Positions 1 to 9,214 of a stretch of DNA of 64,000 bases are shown in pieces. Numbering within the stretch: position 1 is the stretch's first letter; every line of letters begins with the position of its first letter. The position numbers were made by a program, and so were the translations under genes. Source of the DNA: Arcanobacterium canis (GTDB lineage: Bacteria; Actinomycetota; Actinomycetes; Actinomycetales; Actinomycetaceae). Where the stretch lies: the NCBI RefSeq assembly GCF_029625435.1, contig NZ_CP121208.1, positions 1,550,001 to 1,614,000 on the forward strand. The letters run 5' to 3'. A model generated the notes under the pieces. It saw only the letters and a list, made by a program, of their open reading frames with translations. It was not told the DNA's origin and made no database searches.

Positions 1-71
1 TCCTCTCCGATTGCGATCAGGAGGTCACGCACTGCTCTTTCTACGCCGTCGGCATCGTATTTAGCGCTCAT
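1..71 (-). CDS. folE: GTP cyclohydrolase I, N-terminal fragment
   Basis: Only the first 23 or so codons are inside the window; the gene runs off the left edge. The ATG at 71-69 opens a peptide starting [20 protein letters not shown], which resembles the start of GTP cyclohydrolase I, the first enzyme of tetrahydrofolate synthesis. It overlaps the end of ftsH by 11 bp, so the two genes are probably translationally coupled. An ftsH-folE order is common in actinobacteria. The call rests on a short N-terminus plus context, so it is moderately secure. Confidence 0.7.
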   Translation of the reverse strand, partial: MSAKYDADGVERAVRDLLIAIGE

Positions 72-2277
72 CGCCAGCCTCTGGTTCGGCAACCGGGCCG
101 ACCGTGCCGTCCACGGGGCCAATCCCCTTCACAGGATCGTCGTGCCTGTCATCTGCCGACGCCGAAGCAGGAATATCGACCGGCGGTAGGTCTGAAACCG
201 GGCGGGTTTGCGCTGACAGCCACTGCTCGCGCGCAGGAGCTTTGACAATATCAGCGAAGATGTCCTTCAACTCTGCTTCGAGAACTGTTTCCTTTTCCAG
301 GAGGCGTTCGGCAAGGCGATCAAGGACATGGCGATTGTTCATAATGACTTCCCATGCCTCTTGCGACGCTGTTTCAAGGAGCTGTCGCACTTCCTCGTCA
401 ATGACGCTAGCGGTGGAATCAGAGTAATCGCGCGACGATCCTCCACCCATGCGCGTCATCGGATCCGATTCATCGGCAGTGAAACGAACAGCACCAACGC
501 GCGCGCTCATACCGTATTCTGCCACCATCTTGCGAGCGATCGATGTGGCCTTTTGAATGTCGTTTGAAGCGCCGGTTGACGGATCATGGAATACGATTTC
601 CTCAGCCAAACGTCCACCCATCGCGTACACCATTTGGTCAAGAAGCTCGTTACGCGACACCGAATACTTATCCTCAGCTGGCATCACCATGGTGTACCCC
701 AGTGCTCGACCACGAGGAAGAATCGTCACCTTCGTCACTGGATCGGTGTGGTTCAACGCGGCGGCAGCCACTGCGTGACCACCCTCGTGGTAAGCAGTCA
801 TGCGCTTATCTTGCGGGCTCATCACACGGGTGCGACGCTGCGGGCCAGCAACCACACGGTCAATTGCTTCATCAATGTCATCCTCAGTGATCTTCTCATG
901 ACCTCGACGAGCCGCGAGCAGGGCAGATTCGTTGAGTACATTGGCCAAGTCAGCACCAGAGAACCCCGGAGTACGACGGGCCACCGCATCTAAGGTGACA
1001 TCCTCAGCGATCGGCTTTCCCTTAGCATGTACCTTGAGAATTTCGAGGCGTCCACTGAGATCAGGAGCATCCACCGCAATTTGGCGATCAAATCGTCCCG
1101 GGCGCAAGAGCGCAGGATCAAGGACATCGGGACGGTTAGTCGCTGCAATAACGATCACGGACGTACGATCGTCAAAGCCATCCATCTCAACCAGGAGCTG
1201 GTTCAGAGTCTGTTCACGTTCGTCATTTCCGCCGCCGATACCAGCACCACGGTTTCGTCCAACAGCATCAATTTCGTCAACGAAAATAATTGCCGGAGCC
1301 TGCTTCTTCGCCTTGGAGAACAAGTCACGCACGCGCGATGCACCCACGCCGACGAACATTTCGACAAACTCAGAGGCAGAAATATGGAAGAAAGGAACGC
1401 CAGCTTCTCCGGCAACAGCCTTTGCGAGGAGCGTCTTTCCCGTTCCTGGAGGGCCGTAAAGCAAGACACCACGCGGGATCTTAGCGCCCATTTTGCGGAA
1501 TTTACCCGGCGTCGCGAGGAATTCCTTGATCTCAGCAAGTTCCTCAACAGCTTCGTCTTCGCCTGCAACATCAGCAAAGGTGATCTCCGGGAGGTCAGAT
1601 TCGACACCGTCGCCCTTGATCTTGCCGAATTGTCCCATGCCCTGCTGCATCTTAGGGAAGAGCCAGAAGAACAGCGCCACGATCACCAACATGGGGAACA
1701 TGAGTGAAATAAGTCCGCCAAGGAACGACTGCACGGGCACCGTGGCATCGTAACCGTGAGAGCTCTTGGCTTTTTCGATCAGGCCCGAGACCTTTTCCGC
1801 TTGGGGATCAATGTACTGGAATTGGATTTTCTTCGTTGCGCTCCCCTTATCCCCTTCAAGGGAGACAGGGACAACTTCCTTGTTGAGCAGTACCTGAACA
1901 ACCTGGGACCCATCGGTCACCTGAATGTTCTTGATGTCACCCTTTTCCAAAACTTCGATGCCTTGCGACGTTTTGATTGAGGTGTACCCGCCGGGGTTGA
2001 GGAAATACACGAGCGATCCAGCGATCAACGCGATGAGGACAATACCACCCCAAATCGTCCGCCGTTGCTTTCGACGTTGTTCTTCTTCCTGCTCTTTCGT
2101 CAGTTCGGGAGCATCGTCATCATCCTTGTCATGATGACTGAAAATCGAGTGCTTCGGACGCTTCGACGACTGGTTATATTCGCGATTTGACCTGCGAATT
2201 TCTTTGCGATCAGGCAGCATTTTCTCTACCTGCTCGTTATCCTGGCGCCCGGTGTCCTGGGGCTGATTCTCGCTCAA
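61..2277 (-). CDS. ftsH: ATP-dependent zinc metalloprotease FtsH
   Basis: Membrane-anchored AAA+ protease that extracts and degrades membrane and regulatory proteins. The 738 residues show a charged N-terminal extension, a membrane segment near 75-92, an extracytoplasmic domain, a second membrane segment near 183-205, Walker A GPPGTGKT near 275, Walker [10 protein letters not shown], the arginine-finger region RPGRFDRQ, and the zinc site HEGGH near 497-501. The tail beyond the protease domain is acidic and Pro/Asp-rich. Length and domain order are normal for the family apart from the long charged N-terminus. It lies downstream of tilS with a 67-bp gap and overlaps folE. Confidence 0.97.
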   Translation of the reverse strand: MSENQPQDTGRQDNEQVEKMLPDRKEIRRSNREYNQSSKRPKHSIFSHHDKDDDDAPELTKEQEEEQRRKQRRTIWGGIVLIALIAGSLVYFLNPGGYTSIKTSQGIEVLEKGDIKNIQVTDGSQVVQVLLNKEVVPVSLEGDKGSATKKIQFQYIDPQAEKVSGLIEKAKSSHGYDATVPVQSFLGGLISLMFPMLVIVALFFWLFPKMQQGMGQFGKIKGDGVESDLPEITFADVAGEDEAVEELAEIKEFLATPGKFRKMGAKIPRGVLLYGPPGTGKTLLAKAVAGEAGVPFFHISASEFVEMFVGVGASRVRDLFSKAKKQAPAIIFVDEIDAVGRNRGAGIGGGNDEREQTLNQLLVEMDGFDDRTSVIVIAATNRPDVLDPALLRPGRFDRQIAVDAPDLSGRLEILKVHAKGKPIAEDVTLDAVARRTPGFSGADLANVLNESALLAARRGHEKITEDDIDEAIDRVVAGPQRRTRVMSPQDKRMTAYHEGGHAVAAAALNHTDPVTKVTILPRGRALGYTMVMPAEDKYSVSRNELLDQMVYAMGGRLAEEIVFHDPSTGASNDIQKATSIARKMVAEYGMSARVGAVRFTADESDPMTRMGGGSSRDYSDSTASVIDEEVRQLLETASQEAWEVIMNNRHVLDRLAERLLEKETVLEAELKDIFADIVKAPAREQWLSAQTRPVSDLPPVDIPASASADDRHDDPVKGIGPVDGTVGPVAEPEAGDER

Positions 2278-2344
2278 TTTTTCCTCCGTGATTATGGAAA
2301 TAACCCCTCCATTTTACTTCATGGGACCACAACACATCGATGCG

Positions 2345-3373
2345 CTACTTTGTTAGCGTAACTACTGAGGAAAACGTGATCTTCCCACGATTTTTTTGCG
2401 CCCGTGCTCCCGGAAGTTCCACAACTTTTCCACCTGCTGGATGTGTCACAAGGTCATCGAGGGCGTCAATGTGTACGTACCTCAATTCCCCCGGACGAGC
2501 TCCCGCATCAAACGCAGCCAAACGCAATGCACGAGTGCGCACTGCGCGTGGCTGGCGTGCAAGCATCTTGGCATCAACGACGCCCTCACCGCAGCTCACC
2601 TCCTCAAGCGCCTGACGTCCAAGCGCATCAAGCACCTCGACGTCGTCGGCCAAGAGCCGCGCCGTCCGTGCCAGTGCTCCTACGACGTCGCCGGAAAGTT
2701 GCCCGAGTGCGGGCAGGATTTCGTGACGGATCCGGGCGCGGGTGAGCGGTTCACCCGCTGCGGTGCGCCAGGGACCATCGAGGGCATTGCTTGGATCGGT
2801 GACGATGGGCCAGCCAAGGGCCGCAACCGCAGCTTCGAGTTCTTCCTTGCGCAAGTGAAGAAGAGGCCGGTAGAGGGCGACGTCAGGAGCACCAGGAACG
2901 TGAGCCACTGCCCGCATCCCCGCAAGCGAGTTCGCACCAGAGCCACGAGTGAGTCCGAGCAGAACCGTTTCCGCTTGATCACACGCATGGTGTCCAACAA
3001 AAACTGCAGGCTGTTGTGGGCACACCTCACGAGCCGCATCCGCGAGCGCAGCGTAGCGAGCCTCGCGGGCAGCACCTTCGGGGCCTCCGAGCGAAGGAAG
3101 ATCGACGCGTACACATCGAGCCTCAATATCTTCGTGGCACAAAAATTGCGTAACTTGGCGAGCTTCTTGTGTACTTTCCTCGCGTACCCCGTGGTCAACG
3201 ACGAGGGCGAGAATACGTTGTCCGGTGCGTGCCGCCGCCCACGATGCCCCCGCCACCAATGCCATTGAGTCGGCTCCACCCGACACCCCGATAACAACAT
3301 GCTCACCGACGTCGGGAAGCGAACGCAAGAGGGCGTGACGAACTGCGCTGAGTTGTGGAGCAGGGAAACTCAT
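2345..3373 (-). CDS. tilS: tRNA(Ile)-lysidine synthase TilS
   Basis: Uses ATP and lysine to convert C34 of the CAU-anticodon tRNA-Ile to lysidine. The PP-loop motif SGGADSMAL lies near residue 30, followed by the VDHG motif and the HHACDQAET segment typical of TilS. Length is about 342 residues, as in short actinobacterial TilS. I place the start at 3373 because this ATG overlaps the TGA of the upstream gene as ATGA; an in-frame start 15 bp upstream is possible. In many actinobacteria hpt sits between tilS and ftsH; here only 67 bp separate them. Confidence 0.93.
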   Translation of the reverse strand: MSFPAPQLSAVRHALLRSLPDVGEHVVIGVSGGADSMALVAGASWAAARTGQRILALVVDHGVREESTQEARQVTQFLCHEDIEARCVRVDLPSLGGPEGAAREARYAALADAAREVCPQQPAVFVGHHACDQAETVLLGLTRGSGANSLAGMRAVAHVPGAPDVALYRPLLHLRKEELEAAVAALGWPIVTDPSNALDGPWRTAAGEPLTRARIRHEILPALGQLSGDVVGALARTARLLADDVEVLDALGRQALEEVSCGEGVVDAKMLARQPRAVRTRALRLAAFDAGARPGELRYVHIDALDDLVTHPAGGKVVELPGARAQKNRGKITFSSVVTLTK

Positions 3374-4227
3374 ACTCGGGCCAGCCACAGTTGCGGTGAT
3401 TCAAGCTCAGCGTTGAGAGGAAGATGAAGAGGATTTTGCCAGACTTTGTTTAACCTGTTCATTCCCCCTTCGGCAACGACAGCTTTGACGAAGTTTTCGC
3501 CCAGGTCATACTGTGCAAGTTTGTGGGCCAGTCCCGCCCAATCACTCAGTATCGTTTCCAGTTTGCCCTTGATTTTCCGACGAGTCTGAAGAGCTTTGGA
3601 CAGTGGACGACGAGATGGGATCAGTGAAGAGGGCACAGAATTCATCACAAATTGTGCGTGCCCTTCGAGCAATGACAGCACAGCGATGAGATCGTCACGT
3701 GCCCCCGATTTGTCTGCCAGAGTCTGGCGAAAGCGCGAAATGATCACGTCCTTCAGCCACGGTGCAGCGGCGAATTGGATGGCATGTGTCATTTCGTGAA
3801 CGCTGACCCACAGCGCCAGATCACGTCGGTCCAAATCGAACATCTCACGCAGTTGATAAACGTTTGGGGCAACAAGCGTCAATCGCGGTTCGCGAGCAAA
3901 GGGGTCAAACTGTCCCAGCACGCGGCGAGCTGCCAATGCGAGTGTTGGAGTTAATGCCAGATCTCCCACCGGATGATCGACAATTTTCAGCATCGTCTGC
4001 ACGCTCTCTCGTGCGCGGCTCACCCATCCCAAACGAGAGACGACGTCGATACGCACATCCTCGATGTCGCAATGCTTAAGGCCCGATACTTCGCGCACAA
4101 TTTCGGGGGCTCTCTTGGCCTGCTGACGCAAGTCAGCCACAATTGCACGTGCCGATGCGTCGCTTGCGGATGGGCCGGGGCCGGCAACCACCGAAGCGAG
4201 AGTGTGATGAAGCCAAGAAACCGTCAT
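3370..4227 (-). CDS. DUF2342-type putative zinc metalloprotease
   Basis: A 285-residue protein of the actinobacterial 'zinc-dependent metalloprotease / F420 biosynthesis-associated' family. The signature HEMTHAIQF (HExxH) is near the middle, and a downstream LLEGHAQFVMN helix could supply the third ligand. The substrate is unknown. Members are commonly longer (350-450 residues), so this is a compact version. It sits between the PBP4-type carboxypeptidase and tilS, overlapping tilS by 4 bp. Conservation of this dac-DUF2342-tilS order in actinobacteria is known; a functional link to cell-wall or tRNA metabolism is not established. Confidence 0.8.
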   Translation of the reverse strand: MTVSWLHHTLASVVAGPGPSASDASARAIVADLRQQAKRAPEIVREVSGLKHCDIEDVRIDVVSRLGWVSRARESVQTMLKIVDHPVGDLALTPTLALAARRVLGQFDPFAREPRLTLVAPNVYQLREMFDLDRRDLALWVSVHEMTHAIQFAAAPWLKDVIISRFRQTLADKSGARDDLIAVLSLLEGHAQFVMNSVPSSLIPSRRPLSKALQTRRKIKGKLETILSDWAGLAHKLAQYDLGENFVKAVVAEGGMNRLNKVWQNPLHLPLNAELESPQLWLARV

Positions 4228-4252
4228 AGCTCCAGATTACCGCGCAGCGCGA

Positions 4253-5578
4253 TCACAACGCGTACAAATCAGCAAGGAAAGAATCAATCACCGAGCGCAT
4301 TCCCGGCGAAGCTCCTTCTGTGATGTTGTCAATGAGCACCGAGAACACAAGCGGTTGCCCCTTTGCCGTTTGCATGTAGCCGGATAGAGAATTGGCGGTA
4401 ATTAAGGTCCCGGTTTTGGCCCGGACAATACCGGCCAAATCTGTGCCAATCATGCGTTTCCTCAACGTGCCATCGAGCGCCGAGATTGGCAGTCCTGGGC
4501 CAATTGCTGAGGCAGAGGGTTGATTCCACACGTGTAAGAGAATTTGTGATTGGAGCCGGGCCGTGAGCCGATCCGTGGTTGAAAGGCCCGAACTCGAAGA
4601 AAACACGGCACCTGTGACATCGCACCCAAGCTCACGCAAGTATTCCTTCGCCGCCGTCGCCGCCCCTTCGAACGTCGCTGGTTGCCCTTTTTCTTTGGCG
4701 ACAAGCCGACCTAGGGCTTCGGCGATGGTGTTATCTGACTGCTTGAGCATCAATTCCACTAGTTCACGCACCGGAGCAGACTCAACGGTTGCAAGAGCGC
4801 GCGCATCCGAAGGAGCGGTGGCTCGCTGAGGCTCGCCTGCTTCAATTCCCGCCTTAGTGAGGGCACGAGCAAATGCCTGGGCCGCACGAAGATCGGGATG
4901 AGGAGCGTATTTGCCATTCACTCGCCCCTCATCGATTGCGATCGGTTGCAATTCCATGACGTAGATGTAATCGCCTTTGTCAAGGTCATGGTGGTAGGAG
5001 GCACCTTCGAAGAGCGAAGAGTCAACGGCGATGTTGACTTTGCGTGTTCCACTCTTTTTCAGTTCAGCCGCTGTGTGGCGCGCAAGTTGCTCAATTGATG
5101 CCCGACCTTCAGTAACATGCGGATCGCCTGGGCCCGCGCTCAGAAGAGTGTCTCCCCCGCCAACGAGGTAGACGGTGTTTCCGGCCAGCGCAGTTGTGGT
5201 TGGTAAGGTACGCTGCGGGCCGAGAACATTCAGAGCTGTCAACGCGGTCACAAGTTTCATGTTCGACGCCGGAGTAGTCGGCTGCGTGGGGTTGTATTCG
5301 GCAATCGTCTGACCAGTAAGCGGGTCCGCAACAGCAATCGAGGCATGTCCCGAAAAACGCCCATTCTTCACGAATTTCTCGATCGCTTTCTCAACCTGCG
5401 CAGACGACGGCGGTGCCGGAACAAAACGCGAGTCCACCGACGTCGGAGCCGCGTAGGGCGCAGCTGGGGTTTGTGCAGGAGCGACAGTGAGGATCCCCGG
5501 AACCACATCCCAGGCATCAGCTATCGCATACCCACCCAGCACAAGAGCACAAACTGAAATAAGAACGCGTGATTTCAC
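4253..5578 (-). CDS. D-alanyl-D-alanine carboxypeptidase/endopeptidase, PBP4 (DacB) family
   Basis: Secreted or membrane-tethered class C low-molecular-weight penicillin-binding protein that trims peptidoglycan stem peptides. The 441 residues begin with an N-terminal signal/anchor (about residues 4-24). The three active-site motifs are visible: SxxK as ASNMK, SxN as SDN, and KTG as AKTGT. Its promoter region is divergent from ppa. The gap to the downstream metalloprotease gene is 25 bp, so it is probably the first gene of an operon running through tilS to ftsH. Confidence 0.92.
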   Translation of the reverse strand: MKSRVLISVCALVLGGYAIADAWDVVPGILTVAPAQTPAAPYAAPTSVDSRFVPAPPSSAQVEKAIEKFVKNGRFSGHASIAVADPLTGQTIAEYNPTQPTTPASNMKLVTALTALNVLGPQRTLPTTTALAGNTVYLVGGGDTLLSAGPGDPHVTEGRASIEQLARHTAAELKKSGTRKVNIAVDSSLFEGASYHHDLDKGDYIYVMELQPIAIDEGRVNGKYAPHPDLRAAQAFARALTKAGIEAGEPQRATAPSDARALATVESAPVRELVELMLKQSDNTIAEALGRLVAKEKGQPATFEGAATAAKEYLRELGCDVTGAVFSSSSGLSTTDRLTARLQSQILLHVWNQPSASAIGPGLPISALDGTLRKRMIGTDLAGIVRAKTGTLITANSLSGYMQTAKGQPLVFSVLIDNITEGASPGMRSVIDSFLADLYAL

Positions 5579-5707
5579 CCCTCCATAGTGTCACACTTCG
5601 CCACACAAGGAGCGAGGGAGGGCACAAAGTTGACACATACGGGACGCAGGGCCTAAATGCGCGTTACAATTTCGATGAAGAAAATACTTATCGAGCAAAG
5701 GAACGCC

Positions 5708-6208
5708 ATGGAGTTCGACGTCACGATTGAGATCCCCAAGGGGAACCGGAACAAGTACGAGGTGGATCACGAAACCGGCCGCATCCGCCTGGATCGTATG
5801 CTCTTTACCTCTACTCGTTACCCCGATGACTACGGATTCATCGACGGAACGCTTGGCGAAGACGGCGATCCGCTTGACGCTCTGGTCTTGCTGGAAGAGT
5901 CCACATTTCCTGGTTGCGTGATTCGTTGCCGTGCGCTGGGCATGTTCCGCATGAGCGATGAAGCTGGCGGCGATGACAAGGTTTTGTGCGTACCAACCGG
6001 CGATCAACGCGCATCATGGCGTACGGAAATTGACGACGTTTCCGAGTTCCACCGCCTGGAAGTTCAGCACTTCTTTGAGGTCTACAAGGATCTTGAGCCA
6101 GGTAAATCAGTTGAAGGTGCACACTGGGTCGGTCGCGCTGAAGCCGAAGCTGAGATTGAGCGTTCATTCAAGCGGGCCGAAGAAACTGGATACTACGATA
6201 AGCACTGA
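5708..6208 (+). CDS. ppa: Inorganic pyrophosphatase
   Basis: Soluble family I pyrophosphatase that hydrolyses PPi to two phosphates. It has 166 residues, normal for bacterial Ppa. The metal- and substrate-binding core is visible: an [12 protein letters not shown]-terminus, the [19 protein letters not shown] segment and a C-terminal KDLEPGKS. I chose the ATG at 5708, preceded by AAAGGA, because [12 protein letters not shown] is the conserved N-terminus; the open frame extends 17 codons further upstream without similarity. A strong hairpin terminator follows. Confidence 0.96.
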   Translation: MEFDVTIEIPKGNRNKYEVDHETGRIRLDRMLFTSTRYPDDYGFIDGTLGEDGDPLDALVLLEESTFPGCVIRCRALGMFRMSDEAGGDDKVLCVPTGDQRASWRTEIDDVSEFHRLEVQHFFEVYKDLEPGKSVEGAHWVGRAEAEAEIERSFKRAEETGYYDKH

Positions 6209-6225
6209 ACGCACAAAAGCGCATG

Positions 6226-6264
6226 AAAAGGGGCGGGCAACGATGAAAGTTGCCCGCCCCTTTT
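6226..6264. terminator. Perfect 15-bp hairpin between convergent ppa and NlpC/P60 genes
   Basis: AAAAGGGGCGGGCAA and its exact complement TTGCCCGCCCCTTTT are separated by 9 nt. The A-run on one side and T-run on the other make it a plausible bidirectional intrinsic terminator for ppa (+) and the converging endopeptidase gene (-). Confidence 0.85.
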
Positions 6265-6358
6265 CACGCCTTTTATCCCTCCTATACCTCGAAAGTCGGA
6301 GAAAATACGAGGAGACCCCTGCTGTGCGAGCGGGGCCTCCCATTGGAAAAGTATGAAA

Positions 6359-7978
6359 TCATCCAACGCGCAGGTACACGGGCTTACCCCACACTGCACG
6401 CTCTTGAGTCCCCATTGATGGGTTCCATGCAGCGATATGCATACCGTTTCCGGTATAGAGCCCAACATGTCCCGGCCACCACAGCACATCTCCAGGACGA
6501 GCCTGAGAGGCAGGAACCTGGCGATAATCACCCCAGAATTGGTTCACATACGAGCCTGTGCGACGAGGAGTGGTGATACCAAATTTCTGGTAGACGTACC
6601 AAACGAATCCCACGCAGTCCCAACCGGTGTTTGGCGAAGTACCAGCCCAGACGTACGGCACGCCTTCAAACTGGCGCGCGTAAGAGACAACGGACGATCC
6701 ACTGGCTGAAGTTGAACCCGAGTTCGACGACTTTTGTGCCGCTTTGCGTGCCGCTGCTTTTGCTTGCGCCTGACGTTGCATGTGCTCACGGGCAGCCTTT
6801 TCCGCCGCAGCACGCTCGGCAGCACGTTTCTGTGCAGCTTCTCGCTCAGCCTTATCGCGCGCTTGAGCTGCAGCCTTTTCCGCCGCAGCACGCTCGGCAG
6901 CTGCTCGCTGCGCTTCGGCACGCTCACGGGCCTCTTGAGCCAAACGCTCACGCTCAGCTTTTTCAGCCTCAGCACGTTGGGCCTTCTGCGCAGTCGCCTG
7001 GGCAAAAGCTGCTGCCTGCGCAGCTTCCTTTTCCTTCACAGCCTTGGTCGCGGCGTCGGCGTCGGCCGCTGCCTGCGCGGCCGCTTGAGCGCTCTCCTGA
7101 GCTGACTTTGCTGCCGCCTTGGTGGCGGCCGCCTCAACCGCAGCTTCTTGGCGAGCCTGATCAGCTACGCCCTTGGCACGCTCTTCGTTATCGAGGCGAG
7201 CCTGTTCAACAATTTCTGCCGCTGCCGCCTTGGATCGTGCCACGCGCTCGGCCTCAAGCTCGTCAAGTCGCTTCGCCTCAAGATCAGCTGTAGTGCCCTT
7301 CTGTGCGGCGAGGACACCGGCTAGCTGACCACGCCGGGCTGAAGCCGTTGCAAGCTGAGCGGTGACGGCATCTGACGCGGCCTGTGCCGCATCCGCTGTC
7401 GATCCAACCCGCTGCGCGACGGCGGTTGCAGCCTGCGCTGCAGCGTCGGCTTTCTTCTGAAGCGCAGTCGCAATGTCGAGAAGAGCCTGGAACGCCTGAA
7501 CTGTGGAGTCAACGTGGGAGGCAAGGGTACCGAAGGCACGCTGCTTCACCTGAGCCTGAGCCAAGGAATCGGCACCCATGAAGTAGAAAGAAGACTGAAT
7601 TCCCGCAGCAGAATTTTGATACATCGCCTTCGAGACATTGCCAAGCTCGCCGCGAGCGCGCTCAACGTCTGCTTTCGCTGCGTTCGCCTTTTCTTGGGAG
7701 TCCATTGCACTGTTCACAGCCGCGTTCATGTCACCTTCGGCGCGCACAGCTTGAGCCTGCGCACGTGCAGCCGCTTCTTCAAGCTGTGAGGACTGCGCGG
7801 AAAGCTGTGCGAGCTCATTCTCTACGTGCGACAGCTCGCTCTGTGTTTGTGCCTGTGCGGAATGGGCATCTCTGACTTCATCGTCAGTTGTAGGGTCGGC
7901 GCTCGCCAGCTGAACACCACCAGCGGCTACCGTGAAGGCAGTCAACGACAGCAACCCATATTTCACTGCTCGTTTCAC
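6359..7978 (-). CDS. Secreted NlpC/P60 peptidoglycan endopeptidase with long coiled coil
   Basis: A 539-residue RipA/PcsB-like cell-wall hydrolase. An N-terminal signal peptide (ending near ASA, residue 27) is followed by a long coiled coil that becomes almost pure Ala/Glu/Lys/Arg between about residues 240 and 415, then a short Ser-rich linker and a C-terminal NlpC/P60 domain. The catalytic Cys is in GWDCVGFVWYV and the catalytic His in GHVGLYTG. Such proteins split D-Glu-mDAP or equivalent links during cell separation. The Ala-rich stretch contains repeated AERAAAEKAA-like units that could expand or contract. RBS: GGAGG upstream of the ATG. Confidence 0.93.
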   Translation of the reverse strand: MKRAVKYGLLSLTAFTVAAGGVQLASADPTTDDEVRDAHSAQAQTQSELSHVENELAQLSAQSSQLEEAAARAQAQAVRAEGDMNAAVNSAMDSQEKANAAKADVERARGELGNVSKAMYQNSAAGIQSSFYFMGADSLAQAQVKQRAFGTLASHVDSTVQAFQALLDIATALQKKADAAAQAATAVAQRVGSTADAAQAASDAVTAQLATASARRGQLAGVLAAQKGTTADLEAKRLDELEAERVARSKAAAAEIVEQARLDNEERAKGVADQARQEAAVEAAATKAAAKSAQESAQAAAQAAADADAATKAVKEKEAAQAAAFAQATAQKAQRAEAEKAERERLAQEARERAEAQRAAAERAAAEKAAAQARDKAEREAAQKRAAERAAAEKAAREHMQRQAQAKAAARKAAQKSSNSGSTSASGSSVVSYARQFEGVPYVWAGTSPNTGWDCVGFVWYVYQKFGITTPRRTGSYVNQFWGDYRQVPASQARPGDVLWWPGHVGLYTGNGMHIAAWNPSMGTQERAVWGKPVYLRVG

Positions 7979-8220
7979 GTGAATTTTCCTCCATCCGCCG
8001 ACGGTTGACGGCGTGTGCGCTTGACCCGGTGAACCGGATCAAATATCTGAACCAAAATCGAGAATATAACAATTCTTTACAAAAGGAAACAGCTCCCCCA
8101 AAATTCCCAAAAAACTCATTTGTCACAGGAAAGCCGTTTGATGCTCTTTTGTTTCGTTCAGTGTCGTCAAACGTGGAAAATGTAGTGCTATCTTTGTTCC
8201 GCCGCCAGTACAGTAGGGAT

Positions 8221-9159
8221 ATGCGAACGTGGGAAAACGACATGATCAGCGGGTACGTACAGACCACCCTCCCCCTTCACGACGACGATTGCGGGCCTGT
8301 TGTGGCAACCCTCACACGGCCATCGTCACCGGTGGCACATCCCCGTTTCGTTGTGCTCGCGATCCATGGTTGGAATGATTACTTCTACCAACTTCCCCAT
8401 TCCGAGGCTGTGATGGATGCCGGCGGCGCTTTTTACGCGATCGACTTACGCCGCTATGGGCGGTCGTGGCGCGAGGGACAGACCTGGGGGTATATCGAAA
8501 GTCTTTCTTCCTACGACGAAGAAATACACGCCGCACTCGACGTCATCCATGAGGAAGTCGGCACCGATATCCCGTTCATCCTCTACGGACATTCAACTGG
8601 CGGGCTTACCGCGTCACTGTGGGCTTCGCGTCACCCCGACGCACTTGATGGCCTGGTCCTCAACTCCCCCTGGCTCGAATATCAAGGATGGAGTAGTACC
8701 CGCGTGGCTGGTCGCCCACTCATCGAGGCAATTTACAAAATGGCACCCTCAACCTACGTTCCGGTTCCCGACACCGGGGTGTATTCATCCACTCTCACGC
8801 GATGGAATCCCGATCCACGCTATCGGCACACACCGTCGTTCCCAGTTTATGTGGGGTGGCTCCGCGCAATCGCAGAAGGCCACCAACAAGTGGCGCTGGG
8901 GTTGGGGATCGAGTGCCCTACCCTCGTCCTGACGTCTGCAAAGTCTGCAATTTCTTCTCCGACACCCGAGCAGGCGACACAGTGCGATGTGGTGCTCGAC
9001 GTTGAACAGATTTGGAAACGTGTAGCCGGCCTGGGATCACACGTCACGTTGGTCAAAATTCAGGGCGCCATTCATGACGTTCTCCTTTCCGACGACGATG
9101 TGCGCGCACGTGCCATTTCAGAAATCAGAACGTGGGTGGACGCCTACGTCACGCGGTAG
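8221..9159 (+). CDS. Alpha/beta hydrolase (serine aminopeptidase S33 / monoacylglycerol lipase-like)
   Basis: About 312 residues. The oxyanion-region motif AIHGWNDY, nucleophile elbow YGHSTGGLTASLW and C-terminal catalytic-His segment GAIHDVLLS define a Hydrolase_4-type esterase or lysophospholipase fold. It has no signal peptide, so it is probably cytoplasmic. The frame is open back to 8005, but the first 72 codons look non-coding, and I place the start at the ATG at 8221. The precise substrate cannot be told. It is transcribed divergently from the NlpC/P60 gene. Confidence 0.8.
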   Translation: MRTWENDMISGYVQTTLPLHDDDCGPVVATLTRPSSPVAHPRFVVLAIHGWNDYFYQLPHSEAVMDAGGAFYAIDLRRYGRSWREGQTWGYIESLSSYDEEIHAALDVIHEEVGTDIPFILYGHSTGGLTASLWASRHPDALDGLVLNSPWLEYQGWSSTRVAGRPLIEAIYKMAPSTYVPVPDTGVYSSTLTRWNPDPRYRHTPSFPVYVGWLRAIAEGHQQVALGLGIECPTLVLTSAKSAISSPTPEQATQCDVVLDVEQIWKRVAGLGSHVTLVKIQGAIHDVLLSDDDVRARAISEIRTWVDAYVTR

Positions 9160-9214
9160 CCGCCGCAGAGAATATGTGTTGTGAATGGGGTAAACGGCGC
9201 TTGCCGTATTCACA

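Noticed and set aside
2396-3268. 290-residue frame antisense to tilS
   Set aside because: Full overlap with a well-supported gene; Arg/Cys/His-rich shadow translation.
6631-7293. 220-residue Pro/Arg/Gln-rich open frame antisense to the NlpC/P60 gene
   Set aside because: Composition is the shadow of the Ala-rich coiled coil; no RBS or homology pattern.
7979-8220. Possible c-di-AMP (ydaO) riboswitch before the NlpC/P60 gene
   Set aside because: Such switches are known before actinobacterial cell-wall hydrolase genes, but only a short CCGG-TTCA-CCGG hairpin is present and the conserved ydaO elements are not seen.
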